NCBI GenBank assembly: GCA_036971475.1
Contig: JBAIZL010000003.1
Location: 80,105,428 to 80,169,427 of the forward strand
From: Prosapia bicincta
Taxonomy: Eukaryota; Arthropoda; Insecta; Hemiptera; Cercopidae
Direction of reading: 5' to 3'
Length of the DNA stretch: 64,000 nucleotides
The position numbers and the translations under genes were made by a program. The notes under the pieces were generated by a model. The model ran no database searches. It had not been told where the DNA came from and saw only the letters and a list, made by a program, of their open reading frames with translations. Shown one piece after another: positions 38,401 to 53,101 of this stretch. The first letter of the stretch is position 1; every line of letters starts with the position of its first letter.

Positions 38401-41400
38401 ATCGCTGCGATGCAACCTGTGTTATGCACATCTACCTGTTTGTAAGCGAATATTTCGTACCACCTGCTGTGTGCGATGACGATGTAATGAACCTACGTGT
38501 TACAAGTCAATCGTCACGTTATCGCAGCGATGCAACCTGTGTTATGCACATCTACCTGTTTGTAAGCGAATATTTCGTACCAACTGCTGTGTGCGATGAC
38601 GATGTAATGAACGTACGTGTTACAAGTCATTCGTCACGTTTTCGCAGCGATGCAACCTGTGTTATGCACATCTACCTGTTTGTAAGCGAATATTTCGTAC
38701 CACCTGCTGTGTGCGATGACGATGTAATGAACGCACGTGTTACAAGTCATTCGTCACGTTATCGCAGCGATGCAACCTGTGTTATGCACATCCATCTGTG
38801 TGTAAGCAAATATTTCGTACCACCTGCTGTGTGCGATGACGATGTAATGAACGTACGTGTTACAAGTCATTCGTCACGTTATCGCAGCGATGCAACCTGT
38901 GTTATGCACATCTACCTGTTTGTAAGCGAATATTTCGTACCACCTGCTGTGTGCGATGACGATGTAATGAACGTACGTGTTACAAGTCATTCGTCACGTT
39001 ATCGCAGCGATGCAACCTGTGTTATGCACATCCATCTGTGTGTAAGCAAATATTTCGTACCACCTGCTGTGTGCGATGACGATGTAATGAACGTACGTGT
39101 TACAAGTCATTCGTCACGTTATCGCAGCGATGCAACCTGTGTTATGCACATCTACCTGTTTGTAAGCGAATATTTCGTACCACCTGCTGTGTGCGATGAC
39201 GATGTAATGAACGTACTTGTTACAAGTCATTCGTCACGTTATCGCAGCGATGCAACCTGTGTTATGCACATCTACCTGTTTGTAAGCGAATATTTCGTAC
39301 CACCTGTTATGTGCGATGACGATGTAATGAACGCACGTGTTACAAGTCATTCGTCACGTTATCGCAGCGATGCAACCTGTGTTATGCACATCCAACTGTT
39401 TGTAAGCGAATAATTCGTACCACCTGCTGTGTGCGATGACAGTGTATTGAACGTACGTGTTACAAGTCATTCGTCACGTTATCGCAGCGATGCAACCTGT
39501 GTTATGCACATCCACCTGTTTGTATGCAAATATTTCGTACCACCTGCTGTGTGCGATGACGATGTAATGAACGTATGTGTTACAAGTCATTCGTCACGTT
39601 ATCGCAGCGATGCAACCTGTGTTATGCACATCCAACTGTTTGTAAGCAAATATTTCGTACCACCTGCTGTGTGCGTTGACGATGTAATGAACGTACGTGT
39701 TACAAGTCATTCGTCACGTTATCGCAGCGATGCAACCTGTGTTATGCACATCCACCTGTTTGTATGCAATTATTTCGTACCACCTGCTGTGTGCGATGAC
39801 GATGTAATGAACGTACGTGTTACAAGTCATTCGTCACGTTATCGCTGCGATGCAACCTGTGTTATGCACATCTACCTGTTTGTAAGCGAATATTTCGTAC
39901 CACCTGCTGTGTGCGATGACGATGTAATGAACCTACGTGTTACAAGTCAATCGTCACGTTATCGCAGCGATGCAACCTGTGTTATGCACATCTACCTGTT
40001 TGTAAGCGAATATTTCGTACCAACTGCTGTGTGCGATGACGATGTAATGAACGTACGTGTTACAAGTCATTCGTCACGTTATCGCAGCGATGCAACCTGT
40101 GTTATGCACATCTACCTGTTTGTAAGCGAATATTTCGTACCACCTGCTGTGTGCGATGACGATGTAATGAACGCACGTGTTACAAGTCATTCGTCACGTT
40201 ATCGCAGCGATGCAACCTGTGTTATGCACATCCATCTGTGTGTAAGCAAATATTTCGTACCACCTGCTGTGTGCGATGACGATGTAATGAACGTACGTGT
40301 TACAAGTCATTCGTCACGTTATCGCAGCGATGCAACCTGTGTTATGCACATCTACCTGTTTGTAAGCGAATATTTCGTACCACCTGCTGTGTGCGATGAC
40401 GATGTAATGAACGTACGTGTTACAAGTCATTCGTCACGTTATCGCAGCGATGCAACCTGTGTTATGCACATCCATCTGTGTGTAAGCAAATATTTCGTAC
40501 CACCTGCTGTGTGCGATGACGATGTAATGAACGTACGTGTTACAAGTCATTCGTCACGTTATCGCAGCGATGCAACCTGTGTTATGCACATCTACCTGTT
40601 TGTAAGCGAATATTTCGTACCACCTGCTGTGTGCGATGACGATGTAATGAACGTACTTGTTACAAGTCATTCGTCACGTTATCGCAGCGATGCAACCTGT
40701 GTTATGCACATCTACCTGTTTGTAAGCGAATATTTCGTACCACCTGCTGTGTGCGATGACGATGTAATGAACGTACGTGTTACAAGTCATTCGTCACGTT
40801 ATCGCAGCGATACAACCTGTGTTATGCACATCCACCTGTTTGTATGCAAATATTTCGTACCACGTGCTGTGTGCGATGACGATGTAATGAACGCACGTGT
40901 TACAAGTCATTCGTCACGTTATCGCAGCGATGCAACCTGTGTTATGCACATACACCTGTTTATAAGCAAATATTTCGTACCACCTGCTGTGTGCGATAAC
41001 GATGTAATGAACGTACGTGTTATAAGTCATTCGTCACGTTATCGCAGCGATGCAACCTGTGTTATGCACATCCACCTGTTTGTATGCAAATATTTCGTAC
41101 CACCTGCTGTGTGCGATGACGATGTAATGAACGTACGTGTTACAAGCAATTCGTCACGTTATCGCAGCGATGCAACCTGTGTTATGCACATCCACCTGTT
41201 TGTAAGCGAATATTTCGTACCACCTGCTGTGTGCGATGACGATGTAATGAACGCACGTGTTACAAGTCATTCGTCACGTTATCGCAGCGACGCACCCTGT
41301 GTTATGCACATCCACCTGTTTGTAAGCAAATTTTTCGTACCACCTGCTGTGTGCGATGACAGTGTATTGAACGTACGTGTTACAAGTCATTCGTCACGTT

Positions 41401-44400
41401 TACGCAGCGATGCAACCTGTGTTATGCACATCCACCTGTTTGTATGCAAATATTTCGTACCACCTGCTGTGTGCGATGACGATGTAATGAACGCACGTGT
41501 TACAAGTCATTCGTCTTGTTATCGCAGCGATGCAACCTGTGTTATGCACATCCACCTGTTTGTATGCAAATATTTCGTACCTACTGCTGTGTGTGATGAC
41601 GATGTAATGAACGTATGTGTTACAAGTCATTCGTCACGTTATCGCAGCGATGCAACCTGTGTTATGCACATCCACCTGTTTGTATGCAAATATATCGTAC
41701 CACCTGCTGTGTGCGATGACGATGTAATGAACGTATGTGTTACAAGTCATTCGTCACGTTATCACAGCGATGCAACCTGTGTTATGCACATCCAACTGTT
41801 TGTATGCAAATATATCGTACCACCTGCTGTGTGCGATGACGATGTAATGAACGTATGTGTTACAAGTCATTCGTCACGTTATCGCAGCGATGCAACCTGT
41901 GTTATGCACATCCAACTGTTTGTATGCAAATATTTCGTACCACCTGCTGTGTGCGTTGACGATGTAATGAACGTACGTGTTACAAGTCATTCGTCACGTT
42001 ATCGCAGCGATGCAACCTGTGTTATGCACATCCACCTGTTTGTATGCAATTATTTCGTACCACCTGCTGTGTGCGATGACGATGTAATGAACGTACGTGT
42101 TACAAGTCATTCGTCACGTTATCGCTGCGATGCAACCTGTGTTATGCACATCTACCTGTTTGTAAGCGAATATTTCGTACCACCTGCTGTGTGCGATGAC
42201 GATGTAATGAACCTACGTGTTACAAGTCAATCGTCACGTTATCGCAGCGATGCAACCTGTGTTATGCACATCTACCTGTTTGTAAGCGAATATTTCGTAC
42301 CAACTGCTGTGTGCGATGACGATGTAATGAACGTACGTGTTACAAGTCATTCGTCACGTTATCGCAGCGATGCAACCTGTGTTATGCACATCTACCTGTT
42401 TGTAAGCGAATATTTCGTACCACCTGCTGTGTGCGATGACGATGTAATGAACGCACGTGTTACAAGTCATTCGTCACGTTATCGCAGCGATGCAACCTGT
42501 GTTATGCACATCCATCTGTGTGTAAGCAAATATTTCGTACCACCTGCTGTGTGCGATGACGATGTAATGAACGTACGTGTTACAAGTCATTCGTCACGTT
42601 ATCGCAGCGATGCAACCTGTGTTATGCACATCTACCTGTTTGTAAGCGAATATTTCGTACCACCTGCTGTGTGCGATGACGATGTAATGAACGTACGTGT
42701 TACAAGTCATTCGTCACGTTATCGCAGCGATGCAACCTGTGTTATGCACATCCATCTGTGTGTAAGCAAATATTTCGTACCACCTGCTGTGTGCGATGAC
42801 GATGTAATGAACGTACGTGTTACAAGTCATTCGTCACGTTATCGCAGCGATGCAACCTGTGTTATGCACATCTACCTGTTTGTAAGCGAATATTTCGTAC
42901 CACCTGCTGTGTGCGATGACGATGTAATGAACGTACTTGTTACAAGTCATTCGTCACGTTATCGCAGCGATGCAACCTGTGTTATGCACATCTACCTGTT
43001 TGTAAGCGAATATTTCGTACCACCTGTTATGTGCGATGACGATGTAATGAACGCACGTGTTACAAGTCATTCGTCACGTTATCGCAGCGATGCAACCTGT
43101 GTTATGCACATCCAACTGTTTGTAAGCGAATAATTCGTACCACCTGCTGTGTGCGATGACAGTGTATTGAACGTACGTGTTACAAGTCATTCGTCACGTT
43201 ATCGCATCGATGCAACCTGTGTTATGCACATCCACCTGTTTGTATGCAAATATTTCGTACCACCTGCTGTGTGCGATGACGATGTAATGAACGTATGTGT
43301 TACAAGTCATTCGTCACGTTATCGCAGCGATGCAACCTGTGTTATGCACATCCAACTGTTTGTAAGCAAATATTTCGTACCACCTGCTGTGTGCGTTGAC
43401 GATGTAATGAACGTACGTGTTACAAGTCATTCGTCACGTTATCGCAGCGATGCAACCTGTGTTATGCACATCCACCTGTTTGTATGCAATTATTTCGTAC
43501 CACCTGCTGTGTGCGATGACGATGTAATGAACGTACGTGTTACAAGTCATTCGTCACGTTATCGCTGCGATGCAACCTGTGTTATGCACATCTACCTGTT
43601 TGTAAGCGAATATTTCGTACCACCTGCTGTGTGCGATGACGATGTAATGAACCTACGTGTTACAAGTCAATCGTCACGTTATCGCAGCGATGCAACCTGT
43701 GTTATGCACATCTACCTGTTTGTAAGCGAATATTTCGTACCAACTGCTGTGTGCGATGACGATGTAATGAACGTACGTGTTACAAGTCATTCGTCACGTT
43801 ATCGCAGCGATGCAACCTGTGTTATGCACATCTACCTGTTTGTAAGCGAATATTTCGTACCACCTGCTGTGTGCGATGACGATGTAATGAACGCACGTGT
43901 TACAAGTCATTCGTCACGTTATCGCAGCGATGCAACCTGTGTTATGCACATCCATCTGTGTGTAAGCAAATATTTCGTACCACCTGCTGTGTGCGATGAC
44001 GATGTAATGAACGTACGTGTTACAAGTCATTCGTCACGTTATCGCAGCGATGCAACCTGTGTTATGCACATCTACCTGTTTGTAAGCGAATATTTCGTAC
44101 CACCTGCTGTGTGCGATGACGATGTAATGAACGTACGTGTTACAAGTCATTCGTCACGTTATCGCAGCGATGCAACCTGTGTTATGCACATCCATCTGTG
44201 TGTAAGCAAATATTTCGTACCACCTGCTGTGTGCGATGACGATGTAATGAACGTACGTGTTACAAGTCATTCGTCACGTTATCGCAGCGATGCAACCTGT
44301 GTTATGCACATCTACCTGTTTGTAAGCGAATATTTCGTACCACCTGCTGTGTGCGATGACGATGTAATGAACGTACTTGTTACAAGTCATTCGTCACGTT

Positions 44401-47400
44401 ATCGCAGCGATGCAACCTGTGTTATGCACATCTACCTGTTTGTAAGCGAATATTTCGTACCACCTGCTGTGTGCGATGACGATGTAATGAACGTACGTGT
44501 TACAAGTCATTCGTCACGTTATCGCAGCGATACAACCTGTGTTATGCACATCCACCTGTTTGTATGCAAATATTTCGTACCACGTGCTGTGTGCGATGAC
44601 GATGTAATGAACGCACGTGTTACAAGTCATTCGTCACGTTATCGCAGCGATGCAACCTGTGTTATGCACATACACCTGTTTATAAGCAAATATTTCGTAC
44701 CACCTGCTGTGTGCGATAACGATGTAATGAACGTACGTGTTATAAGTCATTCGTCACGTTATCGCAGCGATGCAACCTGTGTTATGCACATCCACCTGTT
44801 TGTATGCAAATATTTCGTACCACCTGCTGTGTGCGATGACGATGTAATGAACGTACGTGTTACAAGCAATTCGTCACGTTATCGCAGCGATGCAACCTGT
44901 GTTATGCACATCCACCTGTTTGTAAGCGAATATTTCGTACCACCTGCTGTGTGCGATGACGATGTAATGAACGCACGTGTTACAAGTCATTCGTCACGTT
45001 ATCGCAGCGACGCACCCTGTGTTATGCACATCCACCTGTTTGTAAGCAAATTTTTCGTACCACCTGCTGTGTGCGATGACGATGTAATGAACGTACGTGT
45101 TACAAGTCATTCGTCACGTTATCGCAGCGATGCAACCTGTGTTATGCACATCCACCTGTTTGTATGCAAATATTTCGTACCACCTGCTGTGTGCGATGAC
45201 GATGTAATGAACGTACGTGTTACAAGCAATTCGTCACGTTATCGCAGCGATGCAACCTGTGTTATGCACATCCACCTGTTTGTATGCAAATATTTCGTAC
45301 CACTTGCTGTGTGCGATGACGATGTAATGAACGCACGTGTTACAAGTCATTCGTCACGTTATCGCAGCGATGCAACCTGTGTTATGCACATACACCTGTT
45401 TATAAGCAAATATTTCGTACCACCTGCTGTGTGCGATGACGATGTAATGAACGCACGTGTTACAAGTCATTCGTCACGTTATCGCAGCGATGCAACCTGT
45501 GTTATGCACATACACCTGTTTGTAAGCGAATATTTCGTACCACCTGCTGTGTGCGATGACGATGTAATGAACCTACGTGTTACAAGTCAATCGTCACGTT
45601 ATCGCAGCGATGCAACCTGTGTTATGCACATCTACCTGTTTGTAAGCGAATATTTCGTACCACCTGCTGTGTGCGATGACGATGTAATGAACCTACGTGT
45701 TACAAGTCAATCGTCACGTTATCGCAGCGATGCAACCTGTGTTATGCACATCTACCTGTTTGTAAGCGAATATTTCGTACCAACTGCTGTGTGCGATGAC
45801 GATGTAATGAACGTACGTGTTACAAGTCATTCGTCACGTTATCGCAGCGATGCAACCTGTGTTATGCACATCTACCTGTTTGTAAGCGAATATTTCGTAC
45901 CACCTGCTGTGTGCGATGACGATGTAATGAACGCACGTGTTACAAGTCATTCGTCACGTTATCGCAGCGATGCAACCTGTGTTATGCACATCCATCTGTG
46001 TGTAAGCAAATATTTCGTACCACCTGCTGTGTGCGATGACGATGTAATGAACGTACGTGTTACAAGTCATTCGTCACGTTATCGCAGCGATGCAACCTGT
46101 GTTATGCACATCTACCTGTTTGTAAGCGAATATTTCGTACCACCTGCTGTGTGCGATGACGATGTAATGAACGTACGTGTTACAAGTCATTCGTCACGTT
46201 ATCGCAGCGATGCAACCTGTGTTATGCACATCCATCTGTGTGTAAGCAAATATTTCGTACCACCTGCTGTGTGCGATGACGATGTAATGAACGTACGTGT
46301 TACAAGTCATTCGTCACGTTATCGCAGCGATGCAACCTGTGTTATGCACATCTACCTGTTTGTAAGCGAATATTTCGTACCACCTGCTGTGTGCGATGAC
46401 GATGTAATGAACGTACTTGTTACAAGTCATTCGTCACGTTATCGCAGCGATGCAACCTGTGTTATGCACATCTACCTGTTTGTAAGCGAATATTTCGTAC
46501 CACCTGCTGTGTGCGATGACGATGTAATGAACGTACGTGTTACAAGTCATTCGTCACGTTATCGCAGCGATACAACCTGTGTTATGCACATCCACCTGTT
46601 TGTATGCAAATATTTCGTACCACGTGCTGTGTGCGATGACGATGTAATGAACGCACGTGTTACAAGTCATTCGTCACGTTATCGCAGCGATGCAACCTGT
46701 GTTATGCACATACACCTGTTTATAAGCAAATATTTCGTACCACCTGCTGTGTGCGATAACGATGTAATGAACGTACGTGTTATAAGTCATTCGTCACGTT
46801 ATCGCAGCGATGCAACCTGTGTTATGCACATCCACCTGTTTGTATGCAAATATTTCGTACCACCTGCTGTGTGCGATGACGATGTAATGAACGTACGTGT
46901 TACAAGCAATTCGTCACGTTATCGCAGCGATGCAACCTGTGTTATGCACATCCACCTGTTTGTAAGCGAATATTTCGTACCACCTGCTGTGTGCGATGAC
47001 GATGTAATGAACGCACGTGTTACAAGTCATTCGTCACGTTATCGCAGCGACGCACCCTGTGTTATGCACATCCACCTGTTTGTAAGCAAATTTTTCGTAC
47101 CACCTGCTGTGTGCGATGACGATGTAATGAACGTACGTGTTACAAGTCATTCGTCACGTTATCGCAGCGATGCAACCTGTGTTATGCACATCCACCTGTT
47201 TGTATGCAAATATTTCGTACCACCTGCTGTGTGCGATGACGATGTAATGAACGTACGTGTTACAAGCAATTCGTCACGTTATCGCAGCGATGCAACCTGT
47301 GTTATGCACATCCACCTGTTTGTATGCAAATATTTCGTACCACTTGCTGTGTGCGATGACGATGTAATGAACGCACGTGTTACAAGTCATTCGTCACGTT

Positions 47401-48705
47401 ATCGCAGCGATGCAACCTGTGTTATGCACATACACCTGTTTATAAGCAAATATTTCGTACCACCTGCTGTGTGCGATGACGATGTAATGAACGTACGTGT
47501 TATAAGTCATTCGTCACGTTATCGCAGCGATGCAACCTGTGTTATGCACATCCACCTGTTTGTATGCAAATATTTCGTACCACCTGCTGTGTGCGATGAC
47601 GATGTAATGAACGTACGTGTTACAAGCAATTCGTCACGTTATCGCAGCGATGCAACATGTGTTATGCACATCCACCTGTTTGTAAGCGAATATTTCGTAC
47701 CACCTGCTGTGTGCGATGACGATGTAATGAACGCACGTGTTACAAGTCATTCGTCACGTTATCGCAGCGACGCAAACTGTGTTATGCACATCCACCTGTT
47801 TGTATGCAAATATTTCTTACCACCTGTTATGTGCGATGACGATGTAATGAACGCACGTGTTACAAGTCATTCGTCACGTTATCGCAGCGATGCAACCTGT
47901 GTTATGCACATCCAACTGTTTGTAAGCGAATAATTCGTACCACCTGCTGTGTGCGATGACAGTGTATTGAACGTACGTGTTACAAGTCATTCGTCACGTT
48001 ATCGCAGCGATGCAACCTGTGTTATGCACATCCAACTGTTTGTATGCAAATATTTCGTACCACCTGCTGTGTGCGATGACGATGTAATGAACGCACGTGT
48101 TACAAGTCATTCGTCACGTTATCGCAGCGATGCAACCTGTGTTATGCACATCCACCTGTTTGTATGCAAATATTTCGTACCACCTGCTGTGTGCGATGAC
48201 GATGTAATAATCGCACGTGTTACAAGTCATTCGTCACGTTATCGCAGCGATGCAACCTGTGTTATGCACATCCAACTGTTTGTAAGCGAATAATTCGTAC
48301 CACCTGCTGTGTGCGATGACGATATAATGAACGTACGTGTTACAAGTCATTCGTCACGTTATCGCAGCGATGCAACCTGTGTTATGCACATCCAACTGTT
48401 TGTAAGCGAATATTTCGTACCACCTGCTGTGTGCGATGACGATGTAATGAACGCACGTGTTACAAGTCATTCGTCACGTTATCGCAGCGATGCAACTTGT
48501 GTTATGCACATCCAACTGTTTGTAAGCGAATATTTCGTACCACCTGCTGTGTGCGATGACGATGTAAAGAACGCACGTGTTACAAGTCATTCGTCACGTT
48601 ATCGCAGCGATGCAACCTGTGTTATGCACATCCAACTGTTTGTAAGCGAATAATTCGTACCACCTGCTGTGTGCAATGACAGTGTATTGAACGTATGTGT
48701 TACAA
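26461..48705. repeat. satellite right domain (no net indels)
   Basis: From 26461 to 48661 the monomer start CACCTGCTGT stays in strict 120-bp register for 185 monomers. Characteristic variants are CATCTACCTG...AAGCGAATATT, CATCCATCTGTGTGTAAGC and CATCCAACTG. Stops arise by TAT to TAA (GCGAATAATTCG) at 34011, 36051, 37851, 39411, 43131, 47931, 48291 and 48651. They always precede a monomer with ACAGTGTATTGAACG (or a relative), so this pair marks the edges of higher-order blocks. Confidence 0.9.
36361..39480. repeat. tandem 1,560-bp higher-order block in satellite
   Basis: A 13-monomer block at 36361-37920 is repeated at 37921-39480. The 369-codon frames inside (36744-37853 and 38304-39413) have the same translation. 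Other blocks sharing the same edge monomers are 17, 15, 13, 31, 40, 3 and 3 monomers long, so the higher-order unit is not of fixed size. Confidence 0.85.
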
Positions 48706-49914
48706 TGCTCCAGTGAAACAATATAAATGTTTTATTGGAATAAAATATCACATTTTAATTTAAGACGTTTTTTACCGTGTTCTTTTTTAAAGTTAAAATT
48801 CTATTGTAAAAGTAAATTCATATTATTTCTACAACATTTTCAATTTTAATATTAAAACTTAAAATAATGTTTTTCGTGCATTTATTATAAATCCAAAAAA
48901 TATATAAATAATAAACATTTTAAATAATTTTCAAATTAAACTTCAAATTAAAGCTCTGACATTAATAAATAGAAGGCTTGTTTATTTGTTATAAACCATT
49001 CTTTAAACCTAACGTGAGATCAACACTGGGTTTATTCTTCTGAGAGATCTTCCAATACAGATTGTTGTCTATCCAGCTTCACAGTTTACGACAATGCGCG
49101 ATAAGAGAGCCATTGAATTGTGCCAATGCTCTGACGTCATAATATTTGTGCCAACGCAACAGGTGGTAAGCATTATGCTTCTGAATGGAAATATTCAAGT
49201 GAGTGAATGTTTTATCTTTGGGAGTAGGCTTACCGATCTCGCTTATTTTACTACTTCTATTTGTACACACTTAGTTATTTGAGGATACCTAGTCTTTGAT
49301 ATACATGTAAAATTCCCTCTCTAAAACAATATAAAATATAAAAAGATTTATCAGAGACAAAGTCAACACCAATTGTGATTTTAGCTGTTAAAAATATTAT
49401 TCCACCAATTATGAAGGGCTAATCAGCTGGTTAAGAAATGACAATAACTTTATAAGTGTATTTAAGAGTAAGTGCAGATACTCCCCAAATCCTTCAATAG
49501 CGCATAATGCGTTGTAGGGCAATAAATTCGATTTCAAATGTTTTGATTGTAACTATAAATGATTTTACTCTTCTCAAGACAATTTAATAAATACGTCCTT
49601 TTTAGAATTACGCTTCAAATATTTTATATGTGTGCATGTTTTGAAAATGTAATTAATGGTATGTGGAATACTTTTACTTGTTTCTTGATCAATTTCAGAC
49701 AGAATTTGTTGTAACGTTTGGTAAATTATTTATTGCACACTGTGTATCTAGTACAGGGATGGACTACCATTTGGACCAAGTTTACCGAGTTCAACAGTAG
49801 GAATACAATAGTACAGCAATATTGTGGTGACATGCCTTGCCCTAGGAATTAGTATTACGTGTGTCTGAGTTCTTGGTGGATTATGTATCATACCATCCAT
49901 GATAGTCTTTATTC
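48706..49914. other. AT-rich spacer after the satellite
   Basis: The array ends abruptly inside a monomer (GTTACAATGCTCC). The following 1.2 kb holds only short ORFs without recognisable domains and no repeat that I could identify. Confidence 0.5.
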
Positions 49915-49985
49915 ATTCCTGATGAAAGACGTAAAGCATTCAATGTATATAACAATAGATAATTTTTGTATTTGTATGATAACGT
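49915..49985 (+). repeat. possible decayed PLE 3' end
   Basis: ATTCCTGATGAAAGACG, then AAAGCATTCAATGTAT, then TTTTTGTATTTGTATG resembles the order of the PLE ends elsewhere (ATTCCTGATGA..., AAAGCTTTGAAT, CTTGTATTTGTAT). It lies close to a long microsatellite, as the other PLE ends do. The match is weak. Confidence 0.3.
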
Positions 49986-50009
49986 GTATATTGATTACCA
50001 TACAGTAAA

Positions 50010-51445
<1,436 letters not shown>

Positions 51446-51755
51446 GGATCAGATAAACCGTACACTTGTCCTTCAGAGATCGCACGAGATTTCTCGTGTA
51501 CTACCACTTCTGAAAACATGTTACATACTCATAATGTTCTATACTTCAGTAGCTTCTGCATCCGATGTTTTTACACATATTTCAAGAACTTTTGTTATTT
51601 CATACCGAAGCTAATTTATCTAATATCGACCGTCTCATGCAAGTCAGTGTTTTGACAGTCCTTATCATGTTTGTAGGAAAGTATTCATACTAACCCTCTA
51701 CCTCCCGTCCCCCCTACTGCGATCTCTCAAGGACAAGTGCACGGTTACGTGGTCC
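51446..51755 (+). mobile_element. MITE-like element, copy 1
   Basis: About 310 bp with imperfect inverted ends. AACCGTACACTTGTCCTTCA (51456 onward) pairs with the stretch ending GGACAAGTGCACGGTT at 51746, and the match runs into GAGATCGC/GCGATCTC. A second homologous copy in opposite orientation is at 53102-53385. An internal palindrome CACGAGATTTCTCGTG lies near 51483. There is no coding capacity. Target duplication is unclear. Confidence 0.7.
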
Positions 51756-53101
51756 GCAATATACACACATCCATATGACACCGTTAGAAAGTAGGTCTGC
51801 TCTAAACCTGCATTCGTTATGCTATAATCCTTTCCTACAACCTCTATCAGAGGAGTTTACGTTCTACTACCTATATTCACAGTGACTTCTTATCCTTATT
51901 TGCTATATTAGCTATATTTAAAACTATAAAAGCCCTACCGTTATGGTGGTATTATAATATCTAGTAGATAATCAAGATAACACCCATACAGTATAGGTCT
52001 ATCTTAGTGATTGTAACTCACATACGTACGTCACTCCGGACAAGTTGTGTCGTTTAGTCAGTTTTATCCCTTTCTATCATCCCTACTCCCTTCCATACCA
52101 CAAGCACTAAAACCCAGACATGACGCAATAATCTTGTTTATTTAAGCGGACGGCTCTTAAATCTCACCAAATATGCAGAGTTTTATTCACTGCCAGTTTC
52201 CTAGCCAGACATCGTAACAGGGAGAGCTAAATTTTAGAATTAAATTAACTGTGTCACTATTCTTAAAAGCGTACACGAACTTAAAGATTTATTACCTCAA
52301 ATTGATCACTTTATTGTTAATTTTGTTGTGATTTTAGGTGATCTGCCAGTATGAACTAATATCTCCTTTTGAGGGTAGTAGAGGATTCTCAGTATAGGGA
52401 TCCCAATGTTGGGAGCTAGGGGTAAATGAAAACTCCCCAGGCATGGCATATAAGATAGGTTTAGATCATGCTCTGAAAGTGACCTCCTTTCTGTGGGGGT
52501 CATAAAATGTTTCCTACAAGTAATTAGAACTAGAAGTTACGTTTAACTAAGGGTGAAGATAGTTGTCTACGAGATATCTGGTGAAATTGATGAAAGGTTA
52601 TTAAATACTTGTAAATATAGCTAGAAACATGATGAATTTGAGAAGCTAAAGACTTGTTCGACATATTAAACACAATAATAAGAATCAATTTCGATAAAAA
52701 ATAATTATGACTATAGGTCTTGGATATCAATACAAGTATAGGCCTATATATTTAATTCAAAACTCGGTAAAGGTTCACTGACGGGTTACCTAACCTAACC
52801 AACAAGCTGTATACTAGAGCTTCCATAAACGCTTTTACATGGTATCGCCTAGAGAACGCAATTTCCTAATTTGCCAAACACATTTACGTCTATAATGACC
52901 GTAAGTCTGAGGTTCCACTACAAGTATTCATATATACAGTAGTATTAGGTTTAAGTCTTGGTTAACTAACCTAACCTACCCGGCGTATATCAGTAAACAC
53001 TTTATTAGAACTACAGTCGTGGATACAATTTGGCCAGGTCTATCTCATGCATTTGCTTTATTGTCTGAATACAGATGCTACTGAAAAGATCTTATAGTAA
53101 A
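51756..53101. other. spacer between the two MITE-like copies
   Basis: No domain-bearing ORF. Short CCTAACCTAACC-type stretches occur near 52790 and 52970; each has only two units. The rest is unremarkable AT-rich sequence. Confidence 0.5.

Larger units (their letters stand above)
15948..48705. repeat. 120-bp satellite array, about 273 monomers
   Basis: Head-to-tail 120-bp monomers run continuously. Landmarks in each monomer are CACCTGCTGTGTGCGATGAC, GTTACAAGTCATTCGTCACG, ATCGCAGCGATGCAACCTG and ATGCAAATATTTCGTAC. Each carries about nine CpGs, in contrast with the AT-rich surroundings. Because 120 is a multiple of three and one plus frame has no stop, ORFs of up to 1,594 codons arise with a 40-residue period (motifs MHIHLFVCKYFVPPAVCDDD and VMNVRVTSHSSRYRSDATCV). 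Most differences between monomers change the amino acid (H/Y/Q, C/S, K/E/N, R/C, P/T). I see no sign of codon constraint and call it non-coding. Confidence 0.97.

Noticed and set aside
26469..47933. ORFs of 1,183-1,594 codons as real giant repeat proteins
   Set aside because: They follow from a stop-free 120-bp unit; variants are mainly amino-acid changing, starts are just the ATG in each monomer, and other frames are also open for long stretches.
15948..48705. CRISPR array
   Set aside because: Units are contiguous with no unique spacers, there are no cas genes, and the surroundings are eukaryotic mobile elements.
15948..48705. CENP-B box in the 120-bp monomer
   Set aside because: ATTCGTCACGTTATCGC resembles it superficially but lacks the required A and CGGG positions; centromere function cannot be claimed.
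52780..52985. Insect telomeric repeat (CCTAA)n
   Set aside because: Only two units at each place; chance level in this sequence.
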